Made by a program: the position numbers and the translations under genes
Origin: VRUE01 sp963824705
GTDB lineage: Bacteria; Actinomycetota; Thermoleophilia; Solirubrobacterales; 70-9
DNA: 64,000 nucleotides
Assembly (NCBI GenBank): GCA_963824705.1
Contig: CAWGQE010000003.1
Coordinates: 1-64,000, forward strand
Direction of reading: 5' to 3'
Notes under the pieces: generated by a model
What the model was told of the DNA's origin: nothing
The model's input: the letters and a program-made list of their open reading frames with translations, nothing else
Database searches by the model: none
In this document: positions 1-8,148 of the stretch, piece by piece
How positions within the stretch are numbered: position 1 is the first letter of the stretch
How the letters are laid out: the number at the start of each line of letters is the position of its first letter

Positions 1-116
1 CGAGGCGCTTTTCGCCGGGGACGTTCTCGGCGACGACGACGGCCTGGCGCTCCATCCCGGCGTGCGCCAGGCCGTCGTTGTCGCGCGAGAGGACGTTCCC
101 GGCGAAAAGCGGCTCG
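1..116. repeat. Fold-back inverted repeat at the window edge
   Basis: The reverse complement of about positions 1-60 matches about 57-116 with a few substitutions and 1-3-base indels; both arms contain the string GGCGAAAAGC near their outer ends. Both arms encode the same NRPS adenylation-domain peptide (RQAVVVAE-VPGEKRL), one on each strand, so the hairpin folds coding sequence back on itself. The reverse arm keeps an open frame while the forward arm has an extra base. This fits a template-complement read artefact at a contig end better than a biological repeat. Confidence 0.8.
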
Positions 117-1434
117 TCGCCTACTGCGTCCCGGGGGCGGCGGTGCCCTGCGGGGCCTCGGCACGTGGCGTCCGACGTGCTGCACGCCCACCTCGAAGGC
201 TCTGCTCCCGCACTACATGATTCCTTCGCTTTGTCGGGCTCGACGTCTTGCCGCTGACGCCGAATGGCAAAGATTCATTGCAAGCGCCTGCCGGCGCCCG
301 TGGACTCGAGGGGCCGGTCGTTTCGTCCAGGGATGGCGGCGCGCGCGATGACCTCGATCGCAGTTTCTGGCCGTCTGGGAAGCCATCCTGCGCCGCAGCA
401 CGATCACGATCGACGATGACTTCTTCGCGCTCGGCGGCGATTCGATGATGGCGATCCGGCTCGTCAAGGAGCTGAAGCGACGACCGGCATCGACTACCCG
501 CTGTCGACGTTGTTCTCCGCGCCGACGATTCGGCAGCTCGTGACTCGGGTGGGGACGCCGCGGAGCGCGCCGCCAGCGTCGTGCACTGAATCGGTGCGCT
601 CGGGCGTCCCATTCTACCGCCTGGCCGGCGTGCAGCTCTACAAGGAGGCTCGCCGACCGCTTCGCGGGCACCGTTTTCGGCGTCTTCGCCAAGCGTGAGG
701 TGGCTGGGCTCCAGGCCGAGGCCGCGGGCGAGGCGTCCGTGGTCCCGTGGATTCGTTGACCCAGATCGTACGCCGACGCGATTGCTGCGACGCGACCCAG
801 AAGAAGGTCGTCTTGCGTCGGGCTGTCGTTTGGCGGCCTGCTGGCGCTCGAGGTCGCCGCGGAGCTGAATCGGCGGGGCTTCGAGATCCGTCAGGTGGCG
901 CTGTTCGATTCCGTTCCCCGCCGGCGCGTACGTCCGTTCGTTCCGCAAGGCCATCGCGGACTTGCGCGCACGCTTTGCCGAAGGCCGGGCCGTCGATACG
1001 TTGAAGGACCTCGTCGGCCGCGCCGTCGGCGCGTTGCGGCGTCGGTGCCGGCTGGACCTCAGTCTCTTGCCGCTGGTCCGGGCGGCGTCGGCAATCGGTA
1101 CAGGGTCAGGCGTTCCGGAAGATGACCGCGTCTTACTATTCGAGCGGCAAGAGGTAGTCTTCGATGCGCTGCTGATCAAGGCGACCCAGAAGACACTTGG
1201 TATCGGCGCGAGCCTCAGGCACGACTACGGCTTTAAGGCGTTATCGCCGGGCGCCTCGCTGTTGCAGAAATCGACGCCGACCACGCGGGTTGCTCGAAGG
1301 GGGCGGCTGCCGTGCGCGTGTACGAGCTCCTGTCGGAGTACCTGGCGGATAGCCAAGGAGTGAACGACGCGCTGGGCAACGGGGTCGTGTTCATCTCGCC
1401 ACTCGTCGAGCCGCGCCAGCTGGAACGTCGTTGA
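54..1434 (+). pseudogene. NRPS terminal module fragment (A-domain end, PCP, thioesterase), frame-broken
   Basis: Reading across several frames gives, in order, the C-terminus of an adenylation domain (HPGVRQAVVVA, PGEKRLVAYCV, then LLPHYMIPS), a peptidyl carrier domain with the phosphopantetheine site DDFFALGGDSMMAIRL near 418-465, and a type I thioesterase (SGVPFYRLAGVQLYKE near 600-650; nucleophile motif GLSFGG near 825-840; ending near VRVYELLSEYLADSQG). The product would be the release module of a non-ribosomal peptide synthetase. At least six frame changes are needed, so no protein is made from the sequence as given. The frame ends at a TGA at 1432-1434, but the last codons may already belong to the next gene. 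The breaks look like uncorrected read errors rather than decay, because the domains themselves are well conserved. The 5' part lies outside the window. Confidence 0.75.
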
Positions 1435-2073
1435 TCGATCGCATCCAGGACCGTAACGGGCGACACGATCTGGCGTCATGACGGACGCAATTGCGATGGC
1501 TGCAATGTCGCGCAATGGCACGGCCAGTCCGAACCGCTGCTCGCCGACCCGCGCGAGCAGATCATCGATCCGCGGACGGCGTATCAGATCGTTTCGTTGC
1601 TGCAGGGCGTCGTGCAACGCGGCACCGGCCGGTCAATTCTGGCCGTCGGCAAACCGCTTGCCGGAAAGACCGGCACGTCGAATGAAGCCAAGGACACGTG
1701 GTTCGTGGGCTTCTCGCCTGATCTCGCTTGCGGCGTGTTTGTCGGCTTCGACAATCCGCGCACGCTCGGCAAGTACGAGCAGGGCGCCACAGCCGCAGCG
1801 CCGATCTTCCGCGACTTCATGAAGGGCGCGCTCGCCGATAGCCGCCGACGCCGTTCCGCGTCGCACCGGGCATCGAATTGGTGTGCGACCGAATGCGATC
1901 ACCGGCCAGCCGACGAGTTCGTCCGATCCCAACGCGATCATGGAGGCGTTCAAGGCCGGAACCGCGCCCGGCGAGACCGAATGCCCCGGCAGCGCCATCA
2001 TCGGTCAGACTGCCGCCGCGACCCAGGCGCAACGCCGGGCGACGTCGGCGAGGGGACGGGCGGCCTGTACTGA
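1400..2073 (+). pseudogene. mrcA: Penicillin-binding protein 1A, C-terminal fragment, frame-broken
   Basis: The sequence encodes the end of a bifunctional class A PBP (peptidoglycan glycosyltransferase/transpeptidase). It begins around LIDRIQDRNG (1431 onward), then has the CDGCNVAQWHGQ segment, the transpeptidase KTG triad in GKPLAGKTGTSNEAKDTWF (near 1655-1700), VGFDNPRTLG, and a C-terminal TGGLY before a stop at 2071-2073, an ending I associate with Rhizobiales PBP1A. The SxxK and SxN motifs and the glycosyltransferase domain are absent, so this is only about the last quarter of the gene. One frame change falls near 1465-1480 and two more near 1855-2000. It is followed by prfB, an order I recall from Rhizobiales. 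The join to the NRPS sequence is near 1380-1430. Confidence 0.75.
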
Positions 2074-2130
2074 GCCGCTTTGACGATCGCGAGTCCGCAC
2101 CCTATATCAGCGCCGCCAATCGAGATTCCC

Positions 2131-3262
2131 ATGCGTCCCGAAATCGAACGCAATGTCGAGGATATCAGGCAGGCGATCGCCCTGCTGAGGAGGCATCTTT
2201 GACTGGGACAAATCCGTCCGCCGGCTCGACGAGCTGAACGCCAAGGCCGAAGACCCCTCGATCTGGAACAATCCGCAGGACGCGCAGACTCTGATGCGCG
2301 AACGCCAGAGGCTGGACGACGTCCATGTCCGCCGTGCGCGCGCTGGAGAACGAACTCGCCGACGCGCTCGGGCTGATCGAACTGGCCGAAGCGGAGAATG
2401 ACGCCGCGATGGTCGCGGAAGCCGAAAAATCCATTGGCGCTCTGCAAAGCGCGCGGAAGAGCAGCGGCTGCAATCGATGCTGTCGGGCGAGGCCGATGCC
2501 AACGACACCTATCTCGACATTCATGCAGGCGCCGGCGGCACGGAAAGCCAGGACTGGGCCGAGATGCTCTTGCGCATGTACACGCGCTGGGCGGAGCGCC
2601 ACGGCTACAAGCTGCAGCTCATCGAGGAGAGCGAAGGCGAGGGCGCCGGCATCAAATCGGCGACGCTGCTGGTCAAGGGCGAGAACGCCTATGGCTGGCT
2701 GAAGATCCGAAGCCGGCGTGCACCGGCTGGTGCGCATTTCGCCGTTCGATTCCAATGCGCGGCGCCACACGAGCTTTTCGAGCGTCACGGTCTATCCGGT
2801 GATCGACCAGACGATCGAGATCGACATTCCCGACAAGGATGTCCGCATCGACGTCTATCGCTCGTCCGGCGCCGGCGGCCAGCACGTGAACAAGACCGAA
2901 AGCGCCGTGCGCATCACGCATCTGCCGACCGGCATTGTCGTCGCCTGCCAGACCGAACGCTCGCAGCATCAGAACCGCGCCATGTGCTGGGACATGCTGC
3001 GTTCGCGACTCTACGAGATCGAGCTGGAAAAGAAGCAGGCCGAGACCGGCGCGCTTATCGGCGAGAAGACCGATATCGGCTGGGGCCACCAGATCCGCTC
3101 CTATGTTCTGCAGCCCTATCAGCTGGTGAAGGATCTGCGCACCGGCGTCGAAAGCCGCACACCGCAGGACGTGCTGGACGGCGATCTCGATCCGTTCATG
3201 GCGGCGGCACTTGCGCAGGCGATCGGCGGCAAGAAGGCGAGAAGATCGAGGACATCGAATAG
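2131..3262 (+). CDS. prfB: Peptide chain release factor 2, with programmed frameshift plus sequence breaks
   Basis: RF2 ends translation at UGA and UAA. The protein starts MRPEIERNVEDIRQAIALL at the ATG at 2131; codon 24 is an in-frame TGA read through by +1 frameshifting. Later parts show the stop-codon-reading SPF tripeptide (RISPFDSNARRHTSFSSV, near 2730-2785), the catalytic GGQ loop (SSGAGGQHVNKTESAVRIT, near 2862-2920) and a C-terminus GKKAEKIEDIE before TAG at 3260-3262. Besides the programmed site, frame changes are needed near 2322, 2450, 2715 and 3240. Because conserved sequence resumes after each one, they look like sequence errors rather than pseudogenisation. The protein resembles alphaproteobacterial RF2. 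Confidence 0.85.
2188..2203 (+). promoter_or_regulatory. prfB programmed +1 frameshift (recoding) site
   Basis: An internal Shine-Dalgarno-like AGGAGG (2188-2193) is followed after three bases by the slippery codon CTT (2197-2199), the in-frame stop TGA (2200-2202) and C (2203). This is the canonical RF2 autoregulatory arrangement: low RF2 makes the ribosome pause at UGA-C and slip +1 into the main frame, which here continues with the peptide DWDKSVRRLDELN. CTT is codon 23 and TGA codon 24 from the ATG at 2131. Confidence 0.92.
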
Positions 3263-3264
3263 AA

Positions 3265-3292
3265 GAAAGCCCCGTTCGCGAACGGGGCTTTC
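3265..3292. terminator. Bidirectional terminator between prfB and bactofilin
   Basis: A perfect GC-rich inverted repeat (GAAAGCCCCGTTCG / CGAACGGGGCTTTC) sits directly after the prfB stop and 22 bp past the stop of the converging bactofilin gene. Runs of A and T flank the stem, so it can terminate transcription from both sides. Confidence 0.8.
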
Positions 3293-3314
3293 GTATGAAC
3301 GTCGTGAACGACGT

Positions 3315-3872
3315 TTAGCTGGCGTCGTGATCGGCGCGAACGTTGCCGCAGCGCGGACGCGGCGCGCGTCGGCAGGACGCGGCGGCATGGCACCGGGCGG
3401 GCGCTGCCGGAGCCGGCGTGCTGCTGCACTGTGCGGCGCGCTCGGCGTCGCGCGTACGTCGTCGGCGAGAGGATTGTCGGCGTGGCGGCAATTGCCTTCG
3501 AAGAAGGCGCCGGTTTCCACAGCGAATGCCTCATGCAGGATGTCGCCTTCGACATGGCAGGTCGAAGCAGAGCAGAACCTTGCGCGCGCGGATGCTGCCG
3601 TCGACGCGGCCGCGCACGGTGACGTCCTCGGCCATGACATCGCCCTGGATGAAGGCCTTGTCGCCGATGACGAGGCCGGCGCTGTGGACGTCGCCTTCGA
3701 CGTTTCCGTCGATCTGAATGTCACCGGTCGAAGTCAGCGTTCCGTTGACGATGAGATCGCGCGCTGATGATCGAAGGGGCGGCAGGAGCGCATCGGGCGC
3801 TTCGCTGTTGCGCGGCTGCCTGCGCCGCGGGCGGCGCGGCGGTGCAGTGTCTTTACTCTTACTCGAGAACAT
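3315..3872 (-). CDS. Bactofilin (polymer-forming cytoskeletal protein), frame-broken
   Basis: Bactofilins polymerise through a right-handed beta-helix and position cell-wall enzymes. Translation from 3872 gives a proline/arginine-rich N-tail, then the core: SARDLIVNGTLTSTGDIQ, IDGNVEGDVHSAGLVIGD and VTVRGRVDGSIRARKVLL, with repeated glycine-turn strands. Near 3560 the frame shifts; the next frame continues STCHVEGDILHEAFAVETG and a Pro/Arg/Ala tail. A stop (TAA, 3315-3317) follows NVRADHDAS in a third frame, so at least two single-base breaks are present. The start overlaps the end of the upstream M23 peptidase gene by 14 bp, so the two are one operon, an arrangement widespread in Proteobacteria. 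Confidence 0.78.
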
Positions 3873-4890
3873 GTCGGCCTGCCTCGATAAATTTGCTCGG
3901 ATTTCTTACGACGTCGTCGTACCAGACTTCGTAGTGTACGTGAGGTCCGGTGCTGCGGCCAGTCGATCCGAGCTTCCCGATGGGCGAGCCTTTCGGCACT
4001 CTAGCTCCTACCTGCACGAGAATCGATGACAGATGGCCGTAGCGCGTGCGAATTCCGAAACCATGGTCGATTTCGACCATATTGCCGTATCCGCCGCGCG
4101 GGCCGGCCCAGATCACCACGCCGGGCGCCGTGGAATGACGGTCGCCCCACGGACCGGCGAAATCCATGCCGGGATGGAAGGCGTAACGCCCGGTGAACGG
4201 ATCGACACGCGCGCCGAACCCGCTGGTCCGCTCGAATTGGCCGCTGACCGGCGTGGTCAGCGGCACGTGGCGCATCGCCCCGAGCAGCTCGTCCATCTGG
4301 TCGAGCACGGCCGAAGCCTTCAGGTAGGCGTTCTGGAACGCCACATCGCTGATGCCCTCGATATGGACCGACTGTAGCGGAACGTCGGGGCCGCCCATGC
4401 CATGCGCTGCCTCGTATTTCTGCGCGAACTGGTCGGCATCGATGCCGGTATTGTGCAGGACGGCGCGAATCGTGCCGACGCCACCGGCCACTTCCGTCTG
4501 CGCCTGCTGCCATCAGAACCGTCTCGTCACGCCCGATCTTGCTGATGCGCGCAGTTTCTTCCGCCAGGACCCTGAGCGCCGGATGCCGCGTAAATGCTGA
4601 TGCTTCCCCGCCATGGATTTGGGGGTCTGCGTGACCAAACAGGATACCTGTTATTCGTCCGACGGCACCGCCCAGATCCAGCAGGCTCGCATGTGTCGAT
4701 TTGGCCGTGCGGGGCTGTGGTTGGGCGGGCTGCGGCATCACCGAGAGCACCGAGCCGCCGCCGATAATGTTGTCGGAGCTGTCCGCGTCTGCCGAGGGGC
4801 CAGCGACCCCCACGCTATCGCTTGCCGAAGAATCGGTCATCGTTCGATTGGCCGGCAAGGTCTGGTCAAACAGGGCGCCATCCGGGTTGG
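3859..4890 (-). CDS. M23 family metallopeptidase (LytM), 5'-truncated, frame-broken
   Basis: The C-terminal domain is a LytM peptidase that cuts peptidoglycan cross-bridges. The zinc-binding HxxxD lies in YAFHPGMDFAGPWGD (near 4170), the HxH in GRSTGPHVHYEV (near 3925-3960), and the RYGHLS motif near 4040 is also present. Upstream lie ALRVLAEETARISKIGRDE and a coiled-coil-like segment ending in LYLKASAVLDQMDELLG-type sequence. One frame change near 4490-4510 splits the gene. The 5' part runs into the join near 4890, so the N-terminus and any membrane anchor are missing. The gene overlaps the bactofilin start, and the family commonly works with a bactofilin scaffold. Confidence 0.78.
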
Positions 4891-4905
4891 CGACTAAGGC
4901 GTCAG
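4880..4905. other. Junction between broken alphaproteobacterial-like and intact actinobacterial-like sequence
   Basis: To the left, the minus strand encodes an M23 peptidase losing its N-terminus at about this point. To the right, the plus strand picks up in the middle of a class A PBP (SVAATAKSMGIESELDG). Neither gene has its 5' part, and no transposase, integrase, direct repeat or attachment site is visible. Coding frames are heavily interrupted to the left and clean for 59 kb to the right. The exact base is uncertain within about 20 bp. Confidence 0.7.
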
Positions 4906-5702
4906 TCGCGGCGACGGCGAAGTCGATGGGGATCGAAAGCGAACTCGACGGCATCCCGGCCGAGGGAATCGGCGGCCTGCGGATCGGCGTCTCGCCGCTG
5001 GAAATGGCCGACGCCTACGCGACCCTCGCCTCCGGCGGCATCCACCGCAACCCGATCGCGATCCGCCGCGTCGTCTTCCCCGGCGGCCACGCCGAGCGTC
5101 CCGAACACCCCGACCCGAGGCGGGTCGTGCCCGAACCGGTCGCCTATGAGGTCTGGCGCCTCCTCCACGACAACATCACCGAAGGCACCGGCACCGCCGC
5201 CTATACCAGTTGCCCGGGCCAGGGTGGCAAGACGGGCACGACCGACAACTTCACCGACGCCTGGTTCGCCGGCATCCAGCCCAACCTGGCGACTGTCGTC
5301 TGGGTCGGCTACCCGCAGTCGAACGCGATCGAAATGACCAGTGTCCACGGCACGACCGTCTACGGCGGCACCTTCCCGGCGGAAATCTGGCACTCGCTCT
5401 ACTCAAACGCCGAAATCCCCTGCGAGGAATTCAGCCAGCCGAAGACGCCGATCAGCTGGGCGCCGTTCTACGGCCAGTTCACGGCCTCGGCGCCGCCGAT
5501 CCACGGCGGTTCCTCCTCCGCCGCGGCAGGCGGAGGAGAAAGCGAAGCCGAACGGTTGGGGAGGGAAGCCGTCGGCGGCTATGACCCCAACGCCTACGCG
5601 CCGGGCGCCGGGCAAGAGCCGACTCCCGTCCCGCCGCCTCCGCCCGAATACGGCTCAGGCGGGGGCGCGAACGTGGGCGACGGCACCGCCACCGGCAATT
5701 GA
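4900..5702 (+). CDS. Class A penicillin-binding protein, C-terminal transpeptidase part (5'-truncated)
   Basis: About 265 residues of a peptidoglycan glycosyltransferase/transpeptidase remain. Visible are GIGGLRIGVSPLEMADAYAT, typical of the region before the KTG box, the KTG triad itself in GQGGKTGTTDNFTDAWFAG (near 5220-5275), GIQPNLATVVWVGYP, and a long Gly/Ser/Pro-rich low-complexity tail (5500-5700) typical of actinobacterial PBPs. The glycosyltransferase domain, the SxxK nucleophile and SxN lie upstream and are lost at the join near 4,890. The upstream open frame to 4701 is coincidental and belongs to the other sequence. A strong terminator follows the stop. Confidence 0.88.
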
Positions 5703-5728
5703 CCCTCCTCGCGGATGACGAGCGCACG

Positions 5729-5773
5729 CGAAACCGCAAAAACCCTCCCTCAAGAAGGGTTTTTGCGGTTTCG
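5729..5773 (+). terminator. Long-stem terminator after the PBP gene
   Basis: An 18-bp perfect stem (5729-5746 with 5756-5773) and a 9-base loop contain A5 and T5 runs inside the stem. It ends one base before the ATG proposed for the next gene, which suggests either that the next gene is translated without a normal leader or that its true start is further in. Confidence 0.75.
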
Positions 5774-6841
5774 ATGGATAGCCGGACTCTCTTCTGGGCC
5801 ATGGTCGCCGGCCTGGGCGCCGGGTTCGCCCTCGCCCCCGTCCTCCTCTCCCACGACGTCTACAGCTACGTCGACTACGCCCGGCTCGGGGTCGTGCACG
5901 GCCTCGATCCCTACGTCCACCCGCCGGCCGCCGCACCGTTCGACCCGGCCTACGCCCGGGTTACCTGGATCGACGCGACCAGCGCCTACGGGCCGCTGTT
6001 CACGCTCGGCACCTACCCGCTCGCCTGGCTGCCGGTCTGGCTCGCCATCGCAGCGCTGAAGGCAGTCGCCGCTCTCTCGGTGCTGGGAATCGCCGTACTA
6101 GTCGCCCGCATCGCGCCCGCGCGCAGCGTCTCACCGCTGGGCGCCGCGGCATTCGTCGGCCTCAACCCGCTCGTCCTGATCCATGTCGTAGGCGGCGCCC
6201 ACAACGACGGCCTGGCGATGCTGGTCGCGGCGTTCGGCATCTGGGCAACGCTTTCAGAGCTCGAGGTGACCGCGGGCGCGGCTTACGTGGTAGCGATGGC
6301 GATCAAGCTGCCAGCGGCGATCGCCGCCCCCTTCGCTCTGCTGGACGCCGCGCGCAGCCGACATTCGCCACCCCAGAGCGGGGTCAATGTCGGATACGCG
6401 TTCCCCCGAGCGGCCTCCCGCTTGCTGCTCGGCGCCGTCGTGGCGACGCTGGCTATCAGTGTGGCCGCCTATGCCGCCTTCGGCTGGCACTGGCTGGATG
6501 CGATCGGGCTGGCCGGCGAAAACCAGCACCGCACCAGCCACATGAGCATCCCGATCACCTTCGCCCGCCTCACCGGCTTGGACCCCACCGCAGTCCGCGC
6601 CACAGCCCTCGCCCTCTTCGCAGCCCTTTTCATCTACCTGCTCGCCTGGACCTGGCGCGGCAACGACTGGCTCAGAGCAGCAGCCTGGGCCAGCTTCGCC
6701 CTCCTAATAGCCACCGCCTGGCTCCTACCCTGGTACCTGATCTGGGCACTGCCCCTAGTAGCGCTCTCAAGAGACCGCCCCCTACAGCTTTTAACTCTCG
6801 CCCTGACCGCCTACCAGCTCTCAGCCCGCCTACCTCTTTAA
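5774..6841 (+). CDS. Polytopic membrane glycosyltransferase, MptA/MptB-like mannosyltransferase
   Basis: The protein has about 355 residues with around nine hydrophobic segments. The first loop has the signature of polyprenol-phosphate-sugar-dependent GT-C enzymes: SHDVYSYVDYARLGVVHG, then LDPYVHPP and TSAYGPLFTLGTYPLAWLP. A hydrophobic transmembrane array follows, and a late loop reads ENQHRTSHMSIPITFARLTG. Such enzymes transfer mannose from polyprenyl-phosphomannose to lipoglycan on the outer membrane face; donor and acceptor are inferred. The start is uncertain. ATG 5774 follows the terminator stem directly with no Shine-Dalgarno site, and ATG 5801 is an alternative. The GC skew and rare codons in the last 60 codons (several CTA/TTA) differ mildly from the neighbours. 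Confidence 0.7.
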   Translation: MDSRTLFWAMVAGLGAGFALAPVLLSHDVYSYVDYARLGVVHGLDPYVHPPAAAPFDPAYARVTWIDATSAYGPLFTLGTYPLAWLPVWLAIAALKAVAALSVLGIAVLVARIAPARSVSPLGAAAFVGLNPLVLIHVVGGAHNDGLAMLVAAFGIWATLSELEVTAGAAYVVAMAIKLPAAIAAPFALLDAARSRHSPPQSGVNVGYAFPRAASRLLLGAVVATLAISVAAYAAFGWHWLDAIGLAGENQHRTSHMSIPITFARLTGLDPTAVRATALALFAALFIYLLAWTWRGNDWLRAAAWASFALLIATAWLLPWYLIWALPLVALSRDRPLQLLTLALTAYQLSARLPL

Positions 6842-6852
6842 GCCTTCCGAGA

Positions 6853-6988
6853 GGGAGGCGCGGGGTGGGTCCGAGGGGAGCCTCGCGAAGCGGCTCCGCA
6901 GAGTAATTCTCACCGCGAAGCGGTCCAACATAGTGAGCGAGCGCAGCGAGCGAACCCAGGCTCCCCTCGGACCCACCCCGCGCCTCCC
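6853..6988. repeat. Dispersed palindromic element, copy A
   Basis: Perfect 30-bp inverted arms (6853-6882 and 6959-6988) enclose a 76-bp core. Read on the minus strand, the core starts GGGTTCGCTCGCTGCGCTCG and ends TGCGGAGCCGCTTCGCGA, and matches copies B, C, D and E. The arm sequence is unique to this copy. The element fills the space between two converging genes, 11 bp after one stop codon and 9 bp after the other. Confidence 0.85.
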
Positions 6989-6997
6989 AACCGACAG

Positions 6998-8083
6998 CTA
7001 AAGAATCTCAGGCGTGTGAATCGGCGTCTCGCTGCGCTCAGGCGAACCCTCGGCCTGCTCCTCAGCCGAAGGATGCACAACGCCAGTCGGAATCGACCAA
7101 CCCTCGCGTTTGCCCAGCGCCGTGACCAGGCCGACATAGATCAGCTCGACCACGGTCAGCACGCCACGTACGGCGATCGCGATCAGCGAGCCGACCGCGA
7201 AGCTGTTGCCCACCGCGCCCTTCACCGCCCAGGCGAAAGCCGCATCGCGAATGCCAAGGCCGGCGGGAGCGACGAGGGTGACAAGTGCCGCGACGTAGCC
7301 GACCGCCTGCGCCGAGCCCACCGTGAGCACTTCGTTGACGGTCAGTGGAATGTCGGTGACCGAGCGCGCCACGCAGTACATCCCCAGCGCGACCACCCCC
7401 CAGACGCAGAGGTAGAACAGCGTCATCGTGACGACGCCGCGCATCGGCATCACCTCGGGCAGCGGTTCGCGGCCGAAGGCGCGCAGCACCCGGTTGGCCA
7501 GGGGCCCGAAGACACGCGGGTGCAGCACCGCCAGCGCCAGGGGGATCAGCAGCAGCACTCCCCAACGCCACGGCTGGCCCTGCAGATCCGGATGGCTGAT
7601 CAGGAAGTAGGCGGCGAAGACGATCGCTGAGGTGGCCGAGATCGCCTGCTCGTAGACGATGCTGGCGATCGTCACCCTTCGCTGCACACCGGCGCGCTCG
7701 GAGAGCAGCACGCGGCCGAGGACGTAAAGGACGCTGCCGGGCACGTAGCGGGCAAGCAACGGCTGCCCCCAGGCGACCTGCGCCCGTCCGTGCCCGATCC
7801 GGTAGCCGAGGAAGCGCAGGATCAGGTCCCAGCCAACCGCGCTGAACGCGTAGAAGAGGGGCAGGAAGACGAAGGCGGGGATCAGCCAGAGGACGTGAAA
7901 GTGGACGCCTTCGTCCTTGATCTCGGACCACTGATCGACCACGGTGAGGACGAGGAAGCCGAAGATGACAAGCGCGATGCCGAGCTGGATCGCCAGGCGG
8001 ACGCGCTTGCTGCGGGGGGGTCGGGTGCCGAAGCGGGCGCCCGCTTCGCCAAGCCTATGTAGGAGTGGTCGGTCCTCTGCCAC
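6998..8083 (-). CDS. UPF0104 / LPG-synthase-type transmembrane flippase-like protein
   Basis: The 361-residue membrane protein has about eight transmembrane helices, starting with RLAIQLGIALVIFGFLVLTV. It fits the lysylphosphatidylglycerol synthase transmembrane family (YbhN/AglD-like): LARYVPGSVLYVLGRV resembles the conserved KYIPGSVW motif, and LVTLVAPAGLGIRDAAF resembles the PGGLGVRE motif near the C-terminus. Family members act as lipid or lipid-sugar flippases; there is no soluble synthetase domain here, so no aminoacyl-lipid synthesis is implied. It converges on the mannosyltransferase gene across repeat A and diverges from thiL; the two together would suit lipoglycan assembly. The substrate is unknown. 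Confidence 0.8.
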   Translation of the reverse strand: MAEDRPLLHRLGEAGARFGTRPPRSKRVRLAIQLGIALVIFGFLVLTVVDQWSEIKDEGVHFHVLWLIPAFVFLPLFYAFSAVGWDLILRFLGYRIGHGRAQVAWGQPLLARYVPGSVLYVLGRVLLSERAGVQRRVTIASIVYEQAISATSAIVFAAYFLISHPDLQGQPWRWGVLLLIPLALAVLHPRVFGPLANRVLRAFGREPLPEVMPMRGVVTMTLFYLCVWGVVALGMYCVARSVTDIPLTVNEVLTVGSAQAVGYVAALVTLVAPAGLGIRDAAFAWAVKGAVGNSFAVGSLIAIAVRGVLTVVELIYVGLVTALGKREGWSIPTGVVHPSAEEQAEGSPERSETPIHTPEIL

Positions 8084-8148
8084 GTCTGTCGCACCTTAGT
8101 GAGATCGGGGGCTGCTACCCGATACCCGCAGCGTGGAGAATGACCCGC

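Noticed and set aside
1..4890. Horizontal transfer island at the left end
   Set aside because: Multiple frame breaks, a fold-back end and two gene-interrupting joins without mobility genes fit an assembly chimera better.
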